Shown here one piece after another: positions 8,202-15,843 of a stretch of DNA of 45,009 nucleotides (position 1 is the first letter of the stretch; each line of letters starts with the position of its first letter). The translations under genes and the position numbers were made by a program. The notes beneath the pieces are model-generated. The model worked only from the letters and a program-made list of their open reading frames with translations. It was not told the DNA's origin and did not search any database. Source of the stretch: Akkermansia sp. Its GTDB lineage: Bacteria; Verrucomicrobiota; Verrucomicrobiia; Verrucomicrobiales; Akkermansiaceae. The stretch is from positions 1-45,009 of the forward strand of contig JAUNRE010000008.1 of the NCBI GenBank assembly GCA_030535795.1, in the 5' to 3' direction.

Positions 8202-9215
8202 TCAATCTTTCACGCTCTCCGCTCGCAGGTCGCGCCCCATCAGCTCTTCCAGAGCCTGGCGAGCGGGCTTATTGCAATAGAGAATCTCATACATGGCATC
8301 CGTCAGTGGCGTACGCACGCCAAGCTTGCGAGCCAGCTGGTATGAGGAAATCGTGTTCGGTATACCCTCCACCACCTGGCCGATACGCTGCTGACACTCC
8401 TGCATCGGCACGCCCTGCGCAATCATGCGCCCGGCTGTCAGGTTGCGGCTGTGCTCAGAATAGCACGTCACCACCAGGTCGCCCATGCCGGAAAGCCCCA
8501 TGAACGTCTCCATCTTGCCGCCCAGCGCCATGCCCATGCGGGTCATTTCGCCCAAGGCACGCGTTGCCATGGCAGCGCGGGCATTATCACCCAGCCCCAG
8601 ACCGGCGCAGATGCCGCTGGCCAAGGCAAACACATTCTTAATGGCACCGCCGATCTGCATGCTCACCACATCGGTGGTGGTGTAAATGCGCAGGAAAGGC
8701 GTGCTGAGACGACGCTGCACCGCCGTGGCGATGTCCTCCTCGGCAAAGCCCACCAGCGTGAGGCTCGGCAGCCCCAGCACAATATCCTCGGCGTGGTTGG
8801 GGCCGGAGAGCGCCCCCACGGGGCACTTCAGCTCAGAGGCCAGAATCTCGGTCATGAGCATGTTGGTATCCTTCTCAATACCCTTGGAGCAGCTCACCAC
8901 CACGGCATTATCCGCCAGTCCGGCAGAAGCCAGGCTGTGAGCCACGCTACGCATCACCACACTGGGCACAACAACAATCACCAGGTCAGCCCCGGCGACA
9001 TCTGCCCAGCTGCTTGTTACCAGCACATTCTCCGGCAGCGGGCGAGCGCCCTCTACTTTGCAAAGGCTCATGCGGGTGGAGCGAATAACCTCGGCCTCCT
9101 CCTCACGGTAAGTCCAGAGCACGACCTCACCACCATTATGACTGGCCGTCAGCGCCAGCGCAGTACCCCAGGCACCGCCACCGATAACGGCTGTTTTTTT
9201 GAAAGTCTGTATCAT
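8202..9215 (-). CDS. gpsA: Glycerol-3-phosphate dehydrogenase [NAD(P)+]
   Basis: A 337-residue cytoplasmic enzyme reducing dihydroxyacetone phosphate to sn-glycerol 3-phosphate, the backbone precursor of phospholipids. The N-terminal Rossmann motif is GGGAWGTALA. The catalytic lysine lies in GGAIKNVFALASG, followed by the substrate-binding LGLGDNARAAM region. The length matches the family. The start at 9215 was chosen because it places the Rossmann motif about 10 residues in and lies 1 bp after the plsY stop. An in-frame ATG at 9257 would add 14 residues inside plsY. The plsY-gpsA pairing joins two consecutive steps of phosphatidic acid synthesis in one operon. Confidence 0.95.
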   Translation of the reverse strand: MIQTFKKTAVIGGGAWGTALALTASHNGGEVVLWTYREEEAEVIRSTRMSLCKVEGARPLPENVLVTSSWADVAGADLVIVVVPSVVMRSVAHSLASAGLADNAVVVSCSKGIEKDTNMLMTEILASELKCPVGALSGPNHAEDIVLGLPSLTLVGFAEEDIATAVQRRLSTPFLRIYTTTDVVSMQIGGAIKNVFALASGICAGLGLGDNARAAMATRALGEMTRMGMALGGKMETFMGLSGMGDLVVTCYSEHSRNLTAGRMIAQGVPMQECQQRIGQVVEGIPNTISSYQLARKLGVRTPLTDAMYEILYCNKPARQALEELMGRDLRAESVKD

Positions 9216-9216
9216 A

Positions 9217-9867
9217 TCACTTGGATTTTTTAGCAAAAGCTTTAGGTTCCGTGCCATTGCACAGGCGCACGATGTTGCTGCGGTGCTTGTAAACGACCAA
9301 CACGAATATCAGGAAAAGCAGCCCCAGCGCCATGCCATCGGCCACGCTTACCACACCATCCTGCAACCAGAACTGCCACACGGCCGTCGCTATCAGCACA
9401 AGGCCGGCCACCATGCTGGAAAGCGACACATAGCGAGTGAGCACCATCGTAATAATCCATGTCGCCAGAATGGCCAACCCGATGACGGGAGAGAATGCGA
9501 ACATGCAGCCGGCCGTTGTAGCCACACCCTTGCCCCCTTTGAACCCCAGAAAACAGGTATATGTGTGCCCCAGTACCAGAGCAAACATCACGCCAAGCAA
9601 CCACCCCATATCAGCCGCACTCATCTCCGTCACGGCGCAACCCAAGTGGTTCTTCATGTAGAGGAGCGGCAGCAGCCCTTTCAGAAAATCGCAGAAAAAC
9701 ACCGGCACGCCCCAAGCCTTGCCCAGCACACGAACAGCGTTCGTCGCGCCGATGTTGCAGGAGCCATGCTCGCGCAAATCAATCCCGCGCATCTTCCCTG
9801 CAAGAAAACCAAACGGCACCGACCCGATCACGTAAGCCGCCAGTATGTACAGAATATTCTCTACCAT
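9217..9867 (-). CDS. plsY: Acyl-phosphate:glycerol-3-phosphate acyltransferase PlsY
   Basis: A 216-residue integral membrane enzyme that transfers an acyl group from acyl-phosphate to glycerol 3-phosphate, giving lysophosphatidic acid. It carries the three PlsY signature blocks: SVPFGFLAGK, GSCNIGATNAVRVLGK (family consensus GSGNIGATN, with Cys replacing a Gly here) and GFKGGKGVATTAG. Multiple hydrophobic helices are spaced as in the family. Length is normal. A well-matched promoter lies immediately upstream, so the mRNA should begin within about 2 nt of the ATG. gpsA follows after 1 bp and makes the substrate. Confidence 0.95.
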   Translation of the reverse strand: MVENILYILAAYVIGSVPFGFLAGKMRGIDLREHGSCNIGATNAVRVLGKAWGVPVFFCDFLKGLLPLLYMKNHLGCAVTEMSAADMGWLLGVMFALVLGHTYTCFLGFKGGKGVATTAGCMFAFSPVIGLAILATWIITMVLTRYVSLSSMVAGLVLIATAVWQFWLQDGVVSVADGMALGLLFLIFVLVVYKHRSNIVRLCNGTEPKAFAKKSK

Positions 9868-9875
9868 GCGGGGTT

Positions 9876-9904
9876 AGTATACCCTCATCTTTACGCGATT
9901 GCAA
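9876..9904 (-). promoter_or_regulatory. Sigma-70 promoter of the plsY-gpsA operon, leaderless
   Basis: Read on the minus strand, TTGCAA (9899-9904) and TATACT (9876-9881) are 17 bp apart. A start about 7 nt beyond the -10 falls near 9869, and the plsY ATG begins at 9867, so the transcript should have essentially no 5' leader. The rest of the 376-bp gap between plsY and tRNA-Phe holds the tRNA promoter. I see nothing else in it. Confidence 0.7.
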
Positions 9905-10176
9905 CCTTTTTGTTTAAGTTTTCCATATTTTCGGGCTTTTCGTTCCTGAATTCGCGCCCGCGCGAGCGACACACCGTCGATAAAACGCACCCCGCTCCAT
10001 CACACAGTCTGCGCGAGCCTCACCAGGGAAGCCACAAACGCCCATTTCAAGCCACGCACATCTTACCAACTCTCCTTCTATGCATTACGCAAGATTACCC
10101 CTCACTTCCGAACCGCATCACACGCCCCAATCTGTCATTCCAAATCACTTTTTTTGCATTTTTTTACATTTTTTGC

Positions 10177-10205
10177 TTGCAAAGCGAATCGAAATCATGT
10201 AGAAT
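10177..10205 (+). promoter_or_regulatory. Promoter of the tRNA-Phe/tRNA-Pro unit
   Basis: TTGCAA (10177-10182) and TAGAAT (10200-10205) are 17 bp apart, preceded by T/A-rich sequence from 10148. A start near 10212 leaves about 32 nt of 5' leader for RNase P removal before tRNA-Phe. The -35 hexamer is the same as in the plsY promoter. Confidence 0.65.
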
Positions 10206-10243
10206 CACCTCGCACCCCACCGGAAACGGAGGCTTGCAAGAAT

Positions 10244-10316
10244 GGCTCGGTAGCTCAGTTGGTAGAGCAGCGGATTGAAAATCCGCGTGTCGGCGGTTCG
10301 ATCCCGTCCCGAGCCA
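10244..10316 (+). tRNA. tRNA-Phe (GAA)
   Basis: A 73-nt cloverleaf. The acceptor stem GGCTCGG pairs with CCGAGCC, followed by discriminator A. The D arm is AGCTCAGTTGGTAGAGC. The anticodon stem GCGGA/TCCGC encloses loop TTGAAAA with anticodon GAA. The T loop GGTTCGATCCC is standard. CCA is not encoded. Confidence 0.97.
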
Positions 10317-10361
10317 TTATTTTTTTGCCCAAATTTCTCGCTTTTTTACTCTACTGATACT

Positions 10362-10435
10362 CGGGGCGTAGCTCAGCCTGGTAGAGCGCCAGCTTTGGGA
10401 GCTGGATGTCGCAGGTTCGAATCCTGTCGCCCCGA
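10362..10435 (+). tRNA. tRNA-Pro (TGG)
   Basis: A 74-nt cloverleaf. The acceptor stem CGGGGCG pairs with CGCCCCG, followed by discriminator A. The anticodon arm CCAGC-TTTGGGA-GCTGG carries TGG (Pro). The T arm GCAGGTTCGAATCCTGT is standard. CCA is not encoded. It lies 45 nt after tRNA-Phe and probably shares its transcript. Confidence 0.97.
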
Positions 10436-10440
10436 TTTTA

Positions 10441-10469
10441 AAGCCACCTTTGGGTGGCTTTTGCTTTTT
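10441..10469 (+). terminator. Rho-independent terminator of the tRNA unit
   Basis: AAGCCACC (10441-10448) pairs with GGTGGCTT (10453-10460) across a 4-nt loop and runs into TTGCTTTTT. It begins 5 nt after tRNA-Pro. Confidence 0.9.
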
Positions 10470-10550
10470 GGGGATAGGACGAGCTCTTCGATGGCGGTAT
10501 TTTCATTCCTGCGTCCTCGCAAAAAAACGAGTTCATTGCGTAAAATGAGC

Positions 10551-10614
10551 TGTACATCACGCGCGTGTTATTGTAGAATACTCGCTGTGTAGTGTCGGCT
10601 GTGCATGCTATACA
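10551..10614 (+). promoter_or_regulatory. Candidate promoters for the 12-gene signalling cluster
   Basis: Two consensus-like pairs lie in the gap before the first cluster gene. The first is TGTACA (10551-10556), 17 bp, TAGAAT (10574-10579). The second is a weak -35, then an extended -10 TGC-TATACA (10609-10614), which would start near 10621 and give a leader of about 49 nt. Either could drive the cluster. No other gap within it is longer than about 30 bp. Consensus matching only. Confidence 0.4.
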
Positions 10615-10669
10615 CCGAACGCACTCCACCTCACGGTGCGCCACGCGCGTATCGGTCACTCCATCAGGC

Positions 10670-11452
10670 ATGAAAAAGAAAAACCGCGAGTTCAACATAT
10701 TCTCACTCTCTGCGCTGGACTTATTCTGTTCAGCCATGGGCGTATTTATGATTCTCTGCTTCGTGGTATTTCCCTATTACAAGAAAGAAGAGCCGGTCAA
10801 AGAGGAGCAGCCCCCCGCCGCAGAACCGGAGGCACCCCCCACCCCCACCCCGACACCGAAGCCGGAGCCAATCGTTCAGGTCATTCCGAATGCCACCGTC
10901 ATTCTGCACTGGGAGAGCGAACGCCAACAATTCACCCCCGACGGGGACGGCGCACCGCTGGGCAAAAAGTGCTGGGAATCCATTCTGCACAATGATGTGG
11001 ATTTGAAGGTGATAGCCGACCTCAACGGCGAGCGTATCACCTACACCCATGATGACAACGGACGCCCCCCCGCAAAGGTGGTGAGCGATGGCGTGAAGGG
11101 AGGCGCAGATATCTGGGTGCACCCCCGTATCGAACCGGGCACCTACGAAATTTACTATCGCATCTCCAACAAGGATTCGAAAGCTGATGCGTACTACGTC
11201 AATAAGCACGACCGGACAAACCGGAAAGGCACGCGATACAAGATTTCCCGCCACCGCGTCGGCATGCTGCTGATGACACCCGATGGCAACAGAGGCGCAG
11301 ACCCCGCCGAACAGGACTCAACAGACGGCTTCCATGTGTATGCCGAAACCGAGTTCCGCCCCGGTCAGTTCACTCACTTGGCAGATATTGTGGTGGACGA
11401 GAACGGCGCCATCCGCATACGACACTACGACAGACAGCAATCCCCCCTTTAA
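10670..11452 (+). CDS. Single-TM protein with membrane Asp and periplasmic beta-domain (stator-partner-like)
   Basis: This 260-residue protein opens the signalling cluster. After a basic N-terminus comes FSLSALDLFCSAMG, then one TM helix (about residues 16-37) with an Asp at 17. A charged Pro-rich linker (38-68) and an extracytoplasmic domain (about 70-260) follow. The helix style and acidic residue recall the MotB/ExbD/ZorB partners of MotA/ExbB channels, and a MotA/ExbB-type protein is encoded two genes later. The outer domain is not OmpA-like. Its pattern (NDVDLKVIADLNGERITYTH, then GTYEIYYRI) resembles DUF2135/YfaP-type beta-sandwiches, a guess from pattern only. The start at 10670 was preferred over an in-frame ATG at 10592 because it puts the KKK-TM segment at the N-terminus. 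Confidence 0.7.
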   Translation: MKKKNREFNIFSLSALDLFCSAMGVFMILCFVVFPYYKKEEPVKEEQPPAAEPEAPPTPTPTPKPEPIVQVIPNATVILHWESERQQFTPDGDGAPLGKKCWESILHNDVDLKVIADLNGERITYTHDDNGRPPAKVVSDGVKGGADIWVHPRIEPGTYEIYYRISNKDSKADAYYVNKHDRTNRKGTRYKISRHRVGMLLMTPDGNRGADPAEQDSTDGFHVYAETEFRPGQFTHLADIVVDENGAIRIRHYDRQQSPL

Positions 11453-11475
11453 CCTCCGTCATACTCTCTCTTCAC

Positions 11476-11802
11476 ATGGAAAAGCAAGAACTCACCATCG
11501 GGCGCGAAGCTCCGGCCAACCTCATCATCCGCGAGGGCACCATCAGCCGCATGCACGCCGTGCTCCGCAAAACACCTACCCAAGGTGTCTATTTGCTCAG
11601 CGACCTCAACAGCGCCAACGGCACCTATGTGCGCGAAAACGGCTCCTGGGTAGAGGCAGATAACAAAGTTGTCACGCTGCACAGCCAAATCATGCTCGGC
11701 ACCCACTCCTATATCGTGGCCGAGTTGATACAGCGCTACAACAGCACTGCCCCCCGCCCGATACGCAAGGAAAACGGCGAAATCGAAATCAGCACCTTCT
11801 GA
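11476..11802 (+). CDS. Small FHA-domain protein
   Basis: A 108-residue protein that is almost entirely one forkhead-associated domain, a phosphothreonine reader. The conserved residues are present: Gly9-Arg10, Ser24 and His27 (SRMH), and Asn48-Gly49 (NSANGTYV). It has no TM segment, so it should be a cytoplasmic adaptor for proteins phosphorylated by the kinases of this cluster. A short basic tail ends EIEISTF. It lies between the two putative channel-partner genes, 23 bp after one and 17 bp before the other, which suggests that the FHA protein links phosphorylation to that membrane complex. That link is inference. Confidence 0.9.
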   Translation: MEKQELTIGREAPANLIIREGTISRMHAVLRKTPTQGVYLLSDLNSANGTYVRENGSWVEADNKVVTLHSQIMLGTHSYIVAELIQRYNSTAPRPIRKENGEIEISTF

Positions 11803-11819
11803 CCTGCTCCCACCCCGTC

Positions 11820-12578
11820 ATGAACTCCTCCCCCAAACTTCTGCGAGTCATAGCATGCAGCATAGCTGTCGTGCTGGCTCTGCTTGTCATCTGCCTCTGC
11901 AACACCATGCCTCTGTCAGAGAAGATGGCTCGCTTCCTCGTCGACAAGGCGGAAAACGGCGAGATTAACTACCTCGCCGCCCAGAACTTCATGTGGATTG
12001 CGTTCTTCTGGGGGCTTGCCGAGTTGCTGGTGCGCTATATCATGCTGCGAGGCCAGCAGCACGAGCTCGAAGACCACTACCTGCCCGAAGACCCTCGCCA
12101 TGTGCTCACGGCAGACCAGATGCCCATGGTGCACGAAGCAATCAAAGCCCGCAACGGCAGCGGCATACTGGCGCAGATGGTCACACTGCTCGCCTTGCAA
12201 TTCCAGATTTCACGCTCCGCCGGCATGAGCCAGACTGTCCTTTCCGCAGAGGTGGAAGGCCGCAGTAACGAAATTGATTTGGGCTACAACATTTTGCGCT
12301 ATATCGCTTGGATGCTTCCCACCCTTGGGTTCATCGGCACGGTATGGGGGATTCTCTGCGCGCTCGATGTAGCCAAGAGCATGCCCCCCGGTGATGAATT
12401 GCTGCCCACTGTTGCAGGCAGCATGAGTGTTGCCTTCTGGACAACCCTGCTCGCCCTGCTGATGTCGTGTGTCATCATGTATCTGATGCATGTCATTCAG
12501 GGTAAAGAGGAAACTTACCTCAACAAGTGCTCCCAGTATTGCCTTAAAAACTTCATCAATAAACTGTATGAAAAATAA
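11820..12578 (+). CDS. MotA/TolQ/ExbB-type proton-channel family protein
   Basis: A 252-residue protein with four predicted TM helices at about 8-27, 57-76, 160-181 and 201-224, and a cytoplasmic loop between helices 2 and 3. Helix 3 contains the family signature LPTLGFIGTVWGI. Helix 4 has VAFWTTLLALL, matching the conserved Thr/Leu-rich motif of MotA, TolQ and ExbB. These proteins form pentameric rings around a dimer of single-TM partners and convert ion flow into movement. The likely partner is the Asp-containing TM protein at 10670. No TonB, TolA, OmpA-domain or flagellar gene is nearby, so what it would move is unknown. Its last 11 bp overlap the start of the protease gene. Confidence 0.87.
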   Translation: MNSSPKLLRVIACSIAVVLALLVICLCNTMPLSEKMARFLVDKAENGEINYLAAQNFMWIAFFWGLAELLVRYIMLRGQQHELEDHYLPEDPRHVLTADQMPMVHEAIKARNGSGILAQMVTLLALQFQISRSAGMSQTVLSAEVEGRSNEIDLGYNILRYIAWMLPTLGFIGTVWGILCALDVAKSMPPGDELLPTVAGSMSVAFWTTLLALLMSCVIMYLMHVIQGKEETYLNKCSQYCLKNFINKLYEK

Positions 12579-14979
12579 TTGCATTCTTTCCTCACTTCTG
12601 ACGGCTCTTGTCATGCTCCTGGGCTGCCTCTGCCCCACAGCGGAGGCTCACCCGCAGCAGGCAGTCATCGATGTTTTGCTCGTTTTTGACAAAACAGCTC
12701 AGGAAAGCCTGCGCAAGCCGCTGGGTAAACACATCCCGGCCATGACCGAAGAGCAAGTGGCTCTGTTGGCTATCTCACAGCTCAACACTATTCTGGATAA
12801 CTCCGGCATCGGTGACAGAGTTCGCTTTAACGCGGCAGGAATCTTCAAGGCCAATTACCGCACACAAGCCGGCGAGGGTGGGAAGGAAAACTTAAAGGAT
12901 ATCCTGGCTTTAGTCAGTCCGGACGTAATACCGGGGCTTCATGAAGCGAAAGAGAACGTGAAGGCAGACCTTGTCATCATGTTCACGAACTATCCCATCC
13001 CCGCAAACGGAGGGTTCACAGCCGGTGGGGCTACACCGATTCGACTCAACATCATGCATAAGCATCCGAATCAGGAGGCCTTCATGGTTGAGCAATGTGC
13101 CTCGTTCCACATCGCTACCATTCGTACAGGCGACACGACCTTTAGCCATGAAACCTGTCACCTGCTGGGAGCCGGACACTCGGACTACCAGCTGGCACAA
13201 TGCGGCCCGCAAAGCGAACTGGATGCCGCCGGCACCTACACGGAAGACCAGGCCTATTGTACCCTCATGAGCTATGGCAGCACTTGGATTGACCCGCGCG
13301 ATCATATCGTCCGGCTAAACGATGACGGCAGCATACGCCCGAAACGCTGTCAGACATTAGAGGTACTATCCGGCCCGGCTCCTTTCAGCTACAAGGGAAT
13401 GGAATACAAAATCGGCGATGAAAACCGACACAACAACACCGCAGTTGTGCTTCGCCATGCATCAGCCGTTTCAATGTTCAACCACAGCGGACAGGAAAAA
13501 ATCGTCAACGACTATTTTGACCAAGCTCTACCCATACCGGCACTGATTCCCTACAATGAAAAATACGAGCACCTCATTACCCGCTCGCAGTCTTATGATA
13601 CCTTCAACCTGTTGTATCATCGTTACGCGATAAACACTGTATTGCAAGAAATGGAAATCGATCTGGATAGGATTTCCCAGAAAAAGTTAAATAAACTGGT
13701 ACCGCAAATCTACGCATACACAAAGAAACTTGTTGGAGATGAAATATGGCCTAATCGTGAAGATTTCCGGCTCATATTTGCGAATTATGAACAGAAGAAA
13801 TCTCCCGATACATATGCCCTTGCTCCCGAGCTTGAGACGGAGGACATGAGAAACACCTACACCTCCTGCCTGCTGAGCACCAACACCGGGGCTGGCCGAG
13901 AAGCGGGCGAGCCTGAGCTGCCCGGCGGCTGCGGCAGCACCGTGTGGTACAAAGTAACCACCCCTGTACCCGGTGATTTGGAGGTAGGCGTACGCCGCTC
14001 ACAAACCGTCGGCGACATTGCCCCGGTGCTGGGCGTCTTCAGAGGGAGCGAACTCAGCAAGCTGAAGCAACTGCCCCAGCAAGAAGTGGCCGACACCATG
14101 AGCGCCCACTTCCTCCGACGCATCAAAGTGAACGTAGATGCCAATGAGACCCTTTACATTGCCGTGGACAGCAAAGAGAATACCCCGGCCACCTTTGGCC
14201 TGATGGTAAGGCTGACTAAGGGCGTATGCACCAACCCACCCACGCCGGAAGAGGAAGAAGAGCCGGAGCCCACGCCGGAGGAACCCGATGCGGATGACAA
14301 ACCGGCAGAGCCCGGCGCAGAGGATACCCCGGCAGAGCCCGGTACGGATGACAAACCGGCTCAACCGGGAGCAGACGACAAGCCGGAGCCCCCGGCGGAA
14401 GAGCATGCCAAGAAGGAGTGGACAGCGCTGGAACTTGCGCTGTTGAGCGGCGTCGGCGTCTTCCTCATTGTCTTCCTGATACTCATCGGCGTATTGCTCA
14501 AGAAAGACAACAAGCCTCAGCCGCCGACCGGCAAGGGCAATGTGTGGTCGCAGCCCCCGGCAGCACCGGCAGACAACGACGTCCCCCCGCCGCCCTCGGA
14601 TGAAGACACCCCCACCGTGCAGGAGAAGCCGCACACGACTCCCACTCTGTGCCTGCGCGGCACCCTGATGGATGGCCGCAAGGTGGAATACCGCGTCAAG
14701 GTGACGGATATCGCGGGCAAGCACAACTACTACATAGGCCGTACGCAGGCGAATGACCTCTGCATTGCGGATGGCTCCGTATCATCTCGCCACGCCATGT
14801 TCAAACTGCGCCGCAAGGCGGACAACTCCAGCATACTGCTCATAGCGGATGCCGGCTCCACCAACGGCACCATAGTCGATGGCGTAAGGCTGAATGTCAA
14901 CGAAGGCGTTCACCTCCACAACGGCGCCAAAATCACCATGGGCAACTGCCACTTTACCGTAACCATCGAAAAATTATAA
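12568..14979 (+). CDS. Exported metzincin protease fused through a TM helix to a cytoplasmic FHA domain
   Basis: An 803-residue protein. A signal peptide (1-27, ending PTAEA) leads directly into a metzincin domain starting VIDVLLVFDKTA. The zinc motif is HETCHLLGAGH (His194, Glu195, His198, His204), with a Met-turn at Met234 (CTLMSYG), as in reprolysin-like M12 peptidases. A domain at about 430-550 may be a beta-sandwich of the pre-peptidase C-terminal type. A Pro/Asp/Glu repeat linker leads to one TM helix (about 622-645) and a C-terminal FHA domain with Arg725, SSRHA and STNGT. Protease outside and phospho-reader inside is unusual. The start at 12568 gives a proper signal peptide and an 11-bp overlap with the previous gene. 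No propeptide is visible between the signal and the catalytic domain. Confidence 0.85.
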   Translation: MKNNCILSSLLTALVMLLGCLCPTAEAHPQQAVIDVLLVFDKTAQESLRKPLGKHIPAMTEEQVALLAISQLNTILDNSGIGDRVRFNAAGIFKANYRTQAGEGGKENLKDILALVSPDVIPGLHEAKENVKADLVIMFTNYPIPANGGFTAGGATPIRLNIMHKHPNQEAFMVEQCASFHIATIRTGDTTFSHETCHLLGAGHSDYQLAQCGPQSELDAAGTYTEDQAYCTLMSYGSTWIDPRDHIVRLNDDGSIRPKRCQTLEVLSGPAPFSYKGMEYKIGDENRHNNTAVVLRHASAVSMFNHSGQEKIVNDYFDQALPIPALIPYNEKYEHLITRSQSYDTFNLLYHRYAINTVLQEMEIDLDRISQKKLNKLVPQIYAYTKKLVGDEIWPNREDFRLIFANYEQKKSPDTYALAPELETEDMRNTYTSCLLSTNTGAGREAGEPELPGGCGSTVWYKVTTPVPGDLEVGVRRSQTVGDIAPVLGVFRGSELSKLKQLPQQEVADTMSAHFLRRIKVNVDANETLYIAVDSKENTPATFGLMVRLTKGVCTNPPTPEEEEEPEPTPEEPDADDKPAEPGAEDTPAEPGTDDKPAQPGADDKPEPPAEEHAKKEWTALELALLSGVGVFLIVFLILIGVLLKKDNKPQPPTGKGNVWSQPPAAPADNDVPPPPSDEDTPTVQEKPHTTPTLCLRGTLMDGRKVEYRVKVTDIAGKHNYYIGRTQANDLCIADGSVSSRHAMFKLRRKADNSSILLIADAGSTNGTIVDGVRLNVNEGVHLHNGAKITMGNCHFTVTIEKL
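14293..14391 (+). repeat. In-frame 27-bp repeats encoding a Pro/Asp/Glu linker
   Basis: About three and a half degenerate 27-bp units encode nonapeptides such as DDKPAEPGA. They form the flexible linker between the extracytoplasmic part of the protease and its TM helix. Copy number could vary by slippage. Confidence 0.7.
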
Positions 14980-15002
14980 TCCTTCACACTCACAGCACCA
15001 AT

Positions 15003-15815
15003 ATGAAGAATAAAAAGCTCGTGATAGCCGCCCTGAGCGCCACCGGCTTGCTGCTACTGACAAGCGCAACGTTGCTCCTGCTGCAACGTTGCAACGTCAT
15101 CAACGTAACAGACTATCTGGGAGCCCCGCAACCCGCCGCCCCCACGCCCGAAGACGCGGCTAAGGCGGATGCCCCGGCAGCCACACCTGAGACAAACGCA
15201 GAGGATGCCGTACCCGGCAAGGGTGCAGCTACCGAAAGCGTCTCGGAAAGCGATGAAACTGCCCCCACCGACATGCCGACAAAAACCACCACTCACACCA
15301 TCGGCGGCATCACCGCCTCCGATAGTGAAACCCTCTCGGAGATACCGCCCGACGGCACAGTCGGGGCGCACAAAGTGACACTGCCCCCGGGAGCTCTGGA
15401 CTGGGCACAACCCGCCCGCGAGCCGCAGAAGGGCGACATTGTTGTCGTGACTGTTCTGGGCACGGAGTATCGCTTCGAAGTCCTGTCCGTGTACGTCAAA
15501 TCTCAGCCCTACGAAGTAACGGTGCGCGGCAAGCTGCTCAATGCCGGCGGCAACGTCTCAATGATGCTGACAAACGGCAAGATGCTCATGCAGATAAAGG
15601 ACAACGACAAGCCCCGCGTCTACAACCTCTATTTCAGCGCCGAGCAGGATTCCTACTTCGTGCAGGAAATCAACCCGGACGAAGCCGCCCCCTCGATACC
15701 GACGAGCCTCAATCCCGGATTACCTCGCACTGCCCCCGAGGATGAAGCAGGAGCCCTGCCACTGCCGCCCCCGGGCACCCCGGCCGAGGAGCCCGAAACC
15801 GAAGAAGAAGCCTGA
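15003..15815 (+). CDS. Membrane-anchored protein resembling a detached metalloprotease prodomain
   Basis: A 270-residue protein with an N-terminal signal anchor (about residues 6-28). An Ala/Pro/Glu-rich stretch (35-130), one folded domain (about 133-230) and an acidic Pro-rich tail follow. The folded domain is beta-rich: KGDIVVVTVLGTEYRFEV, then YEVTVRGKLLNAGGNVSMML, and finally SYFVQEINPDEA. This order resembles the N-terminal propeptides of secreted reprolysin-like bacterial proteases, which often end in a similar EVDP-type sequence. The adjacent upstream protease has no visible propeptide, so this could be its separate chaperone or inhibitor. The resemblance is from pattern memory only and the protein is best treated as uncharacterised. 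It lies 23 bp after the protease gene and 28 bp before the VWA gene. Confidence 0.6.
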   Translation: MKNKKLVIAALSATGLLLLTSATLLLLQRCNVINVTDYLGAPQPAAPTPEDAAKADAPAATPETNAEDAVPGKGAATESVSESDETAPTDMPTKTTTHTIGGITASDSETLSEIPPDGTVGAHKVTLPPGALDWAQPAREPQKGDIVVVTVLGTEYRFEVLSVYVKSQPYEVTVRGKLLNAGGNVSMMLTNGKMLMQIKDNDKPRVYNLYFSAEQDSYFVQEINPDEAAPSIPTSLNPGLPRTAPEDEAGALPLPPPGTPAEEPETEEEA

Positions 15816-15843
15816 TAAGTATCCACCGAAACCAACGTCGCAC

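Noticed and set aside
9199..10278. Plus-strand open frame (359 codons) across plsY and into tRNA-Phe
   Set aside because: It is antisense to plsY, runs through two promoters and into a tRNA gene, and shows no recognisable protein features.
10670..12578. Zorya defence operon
   Set aside because: The ZorA/ZorB-like pair lacks an OmpA domain on the B partner, and no ZorC, ZorD or ZorE helicase or nuclease genes follow.
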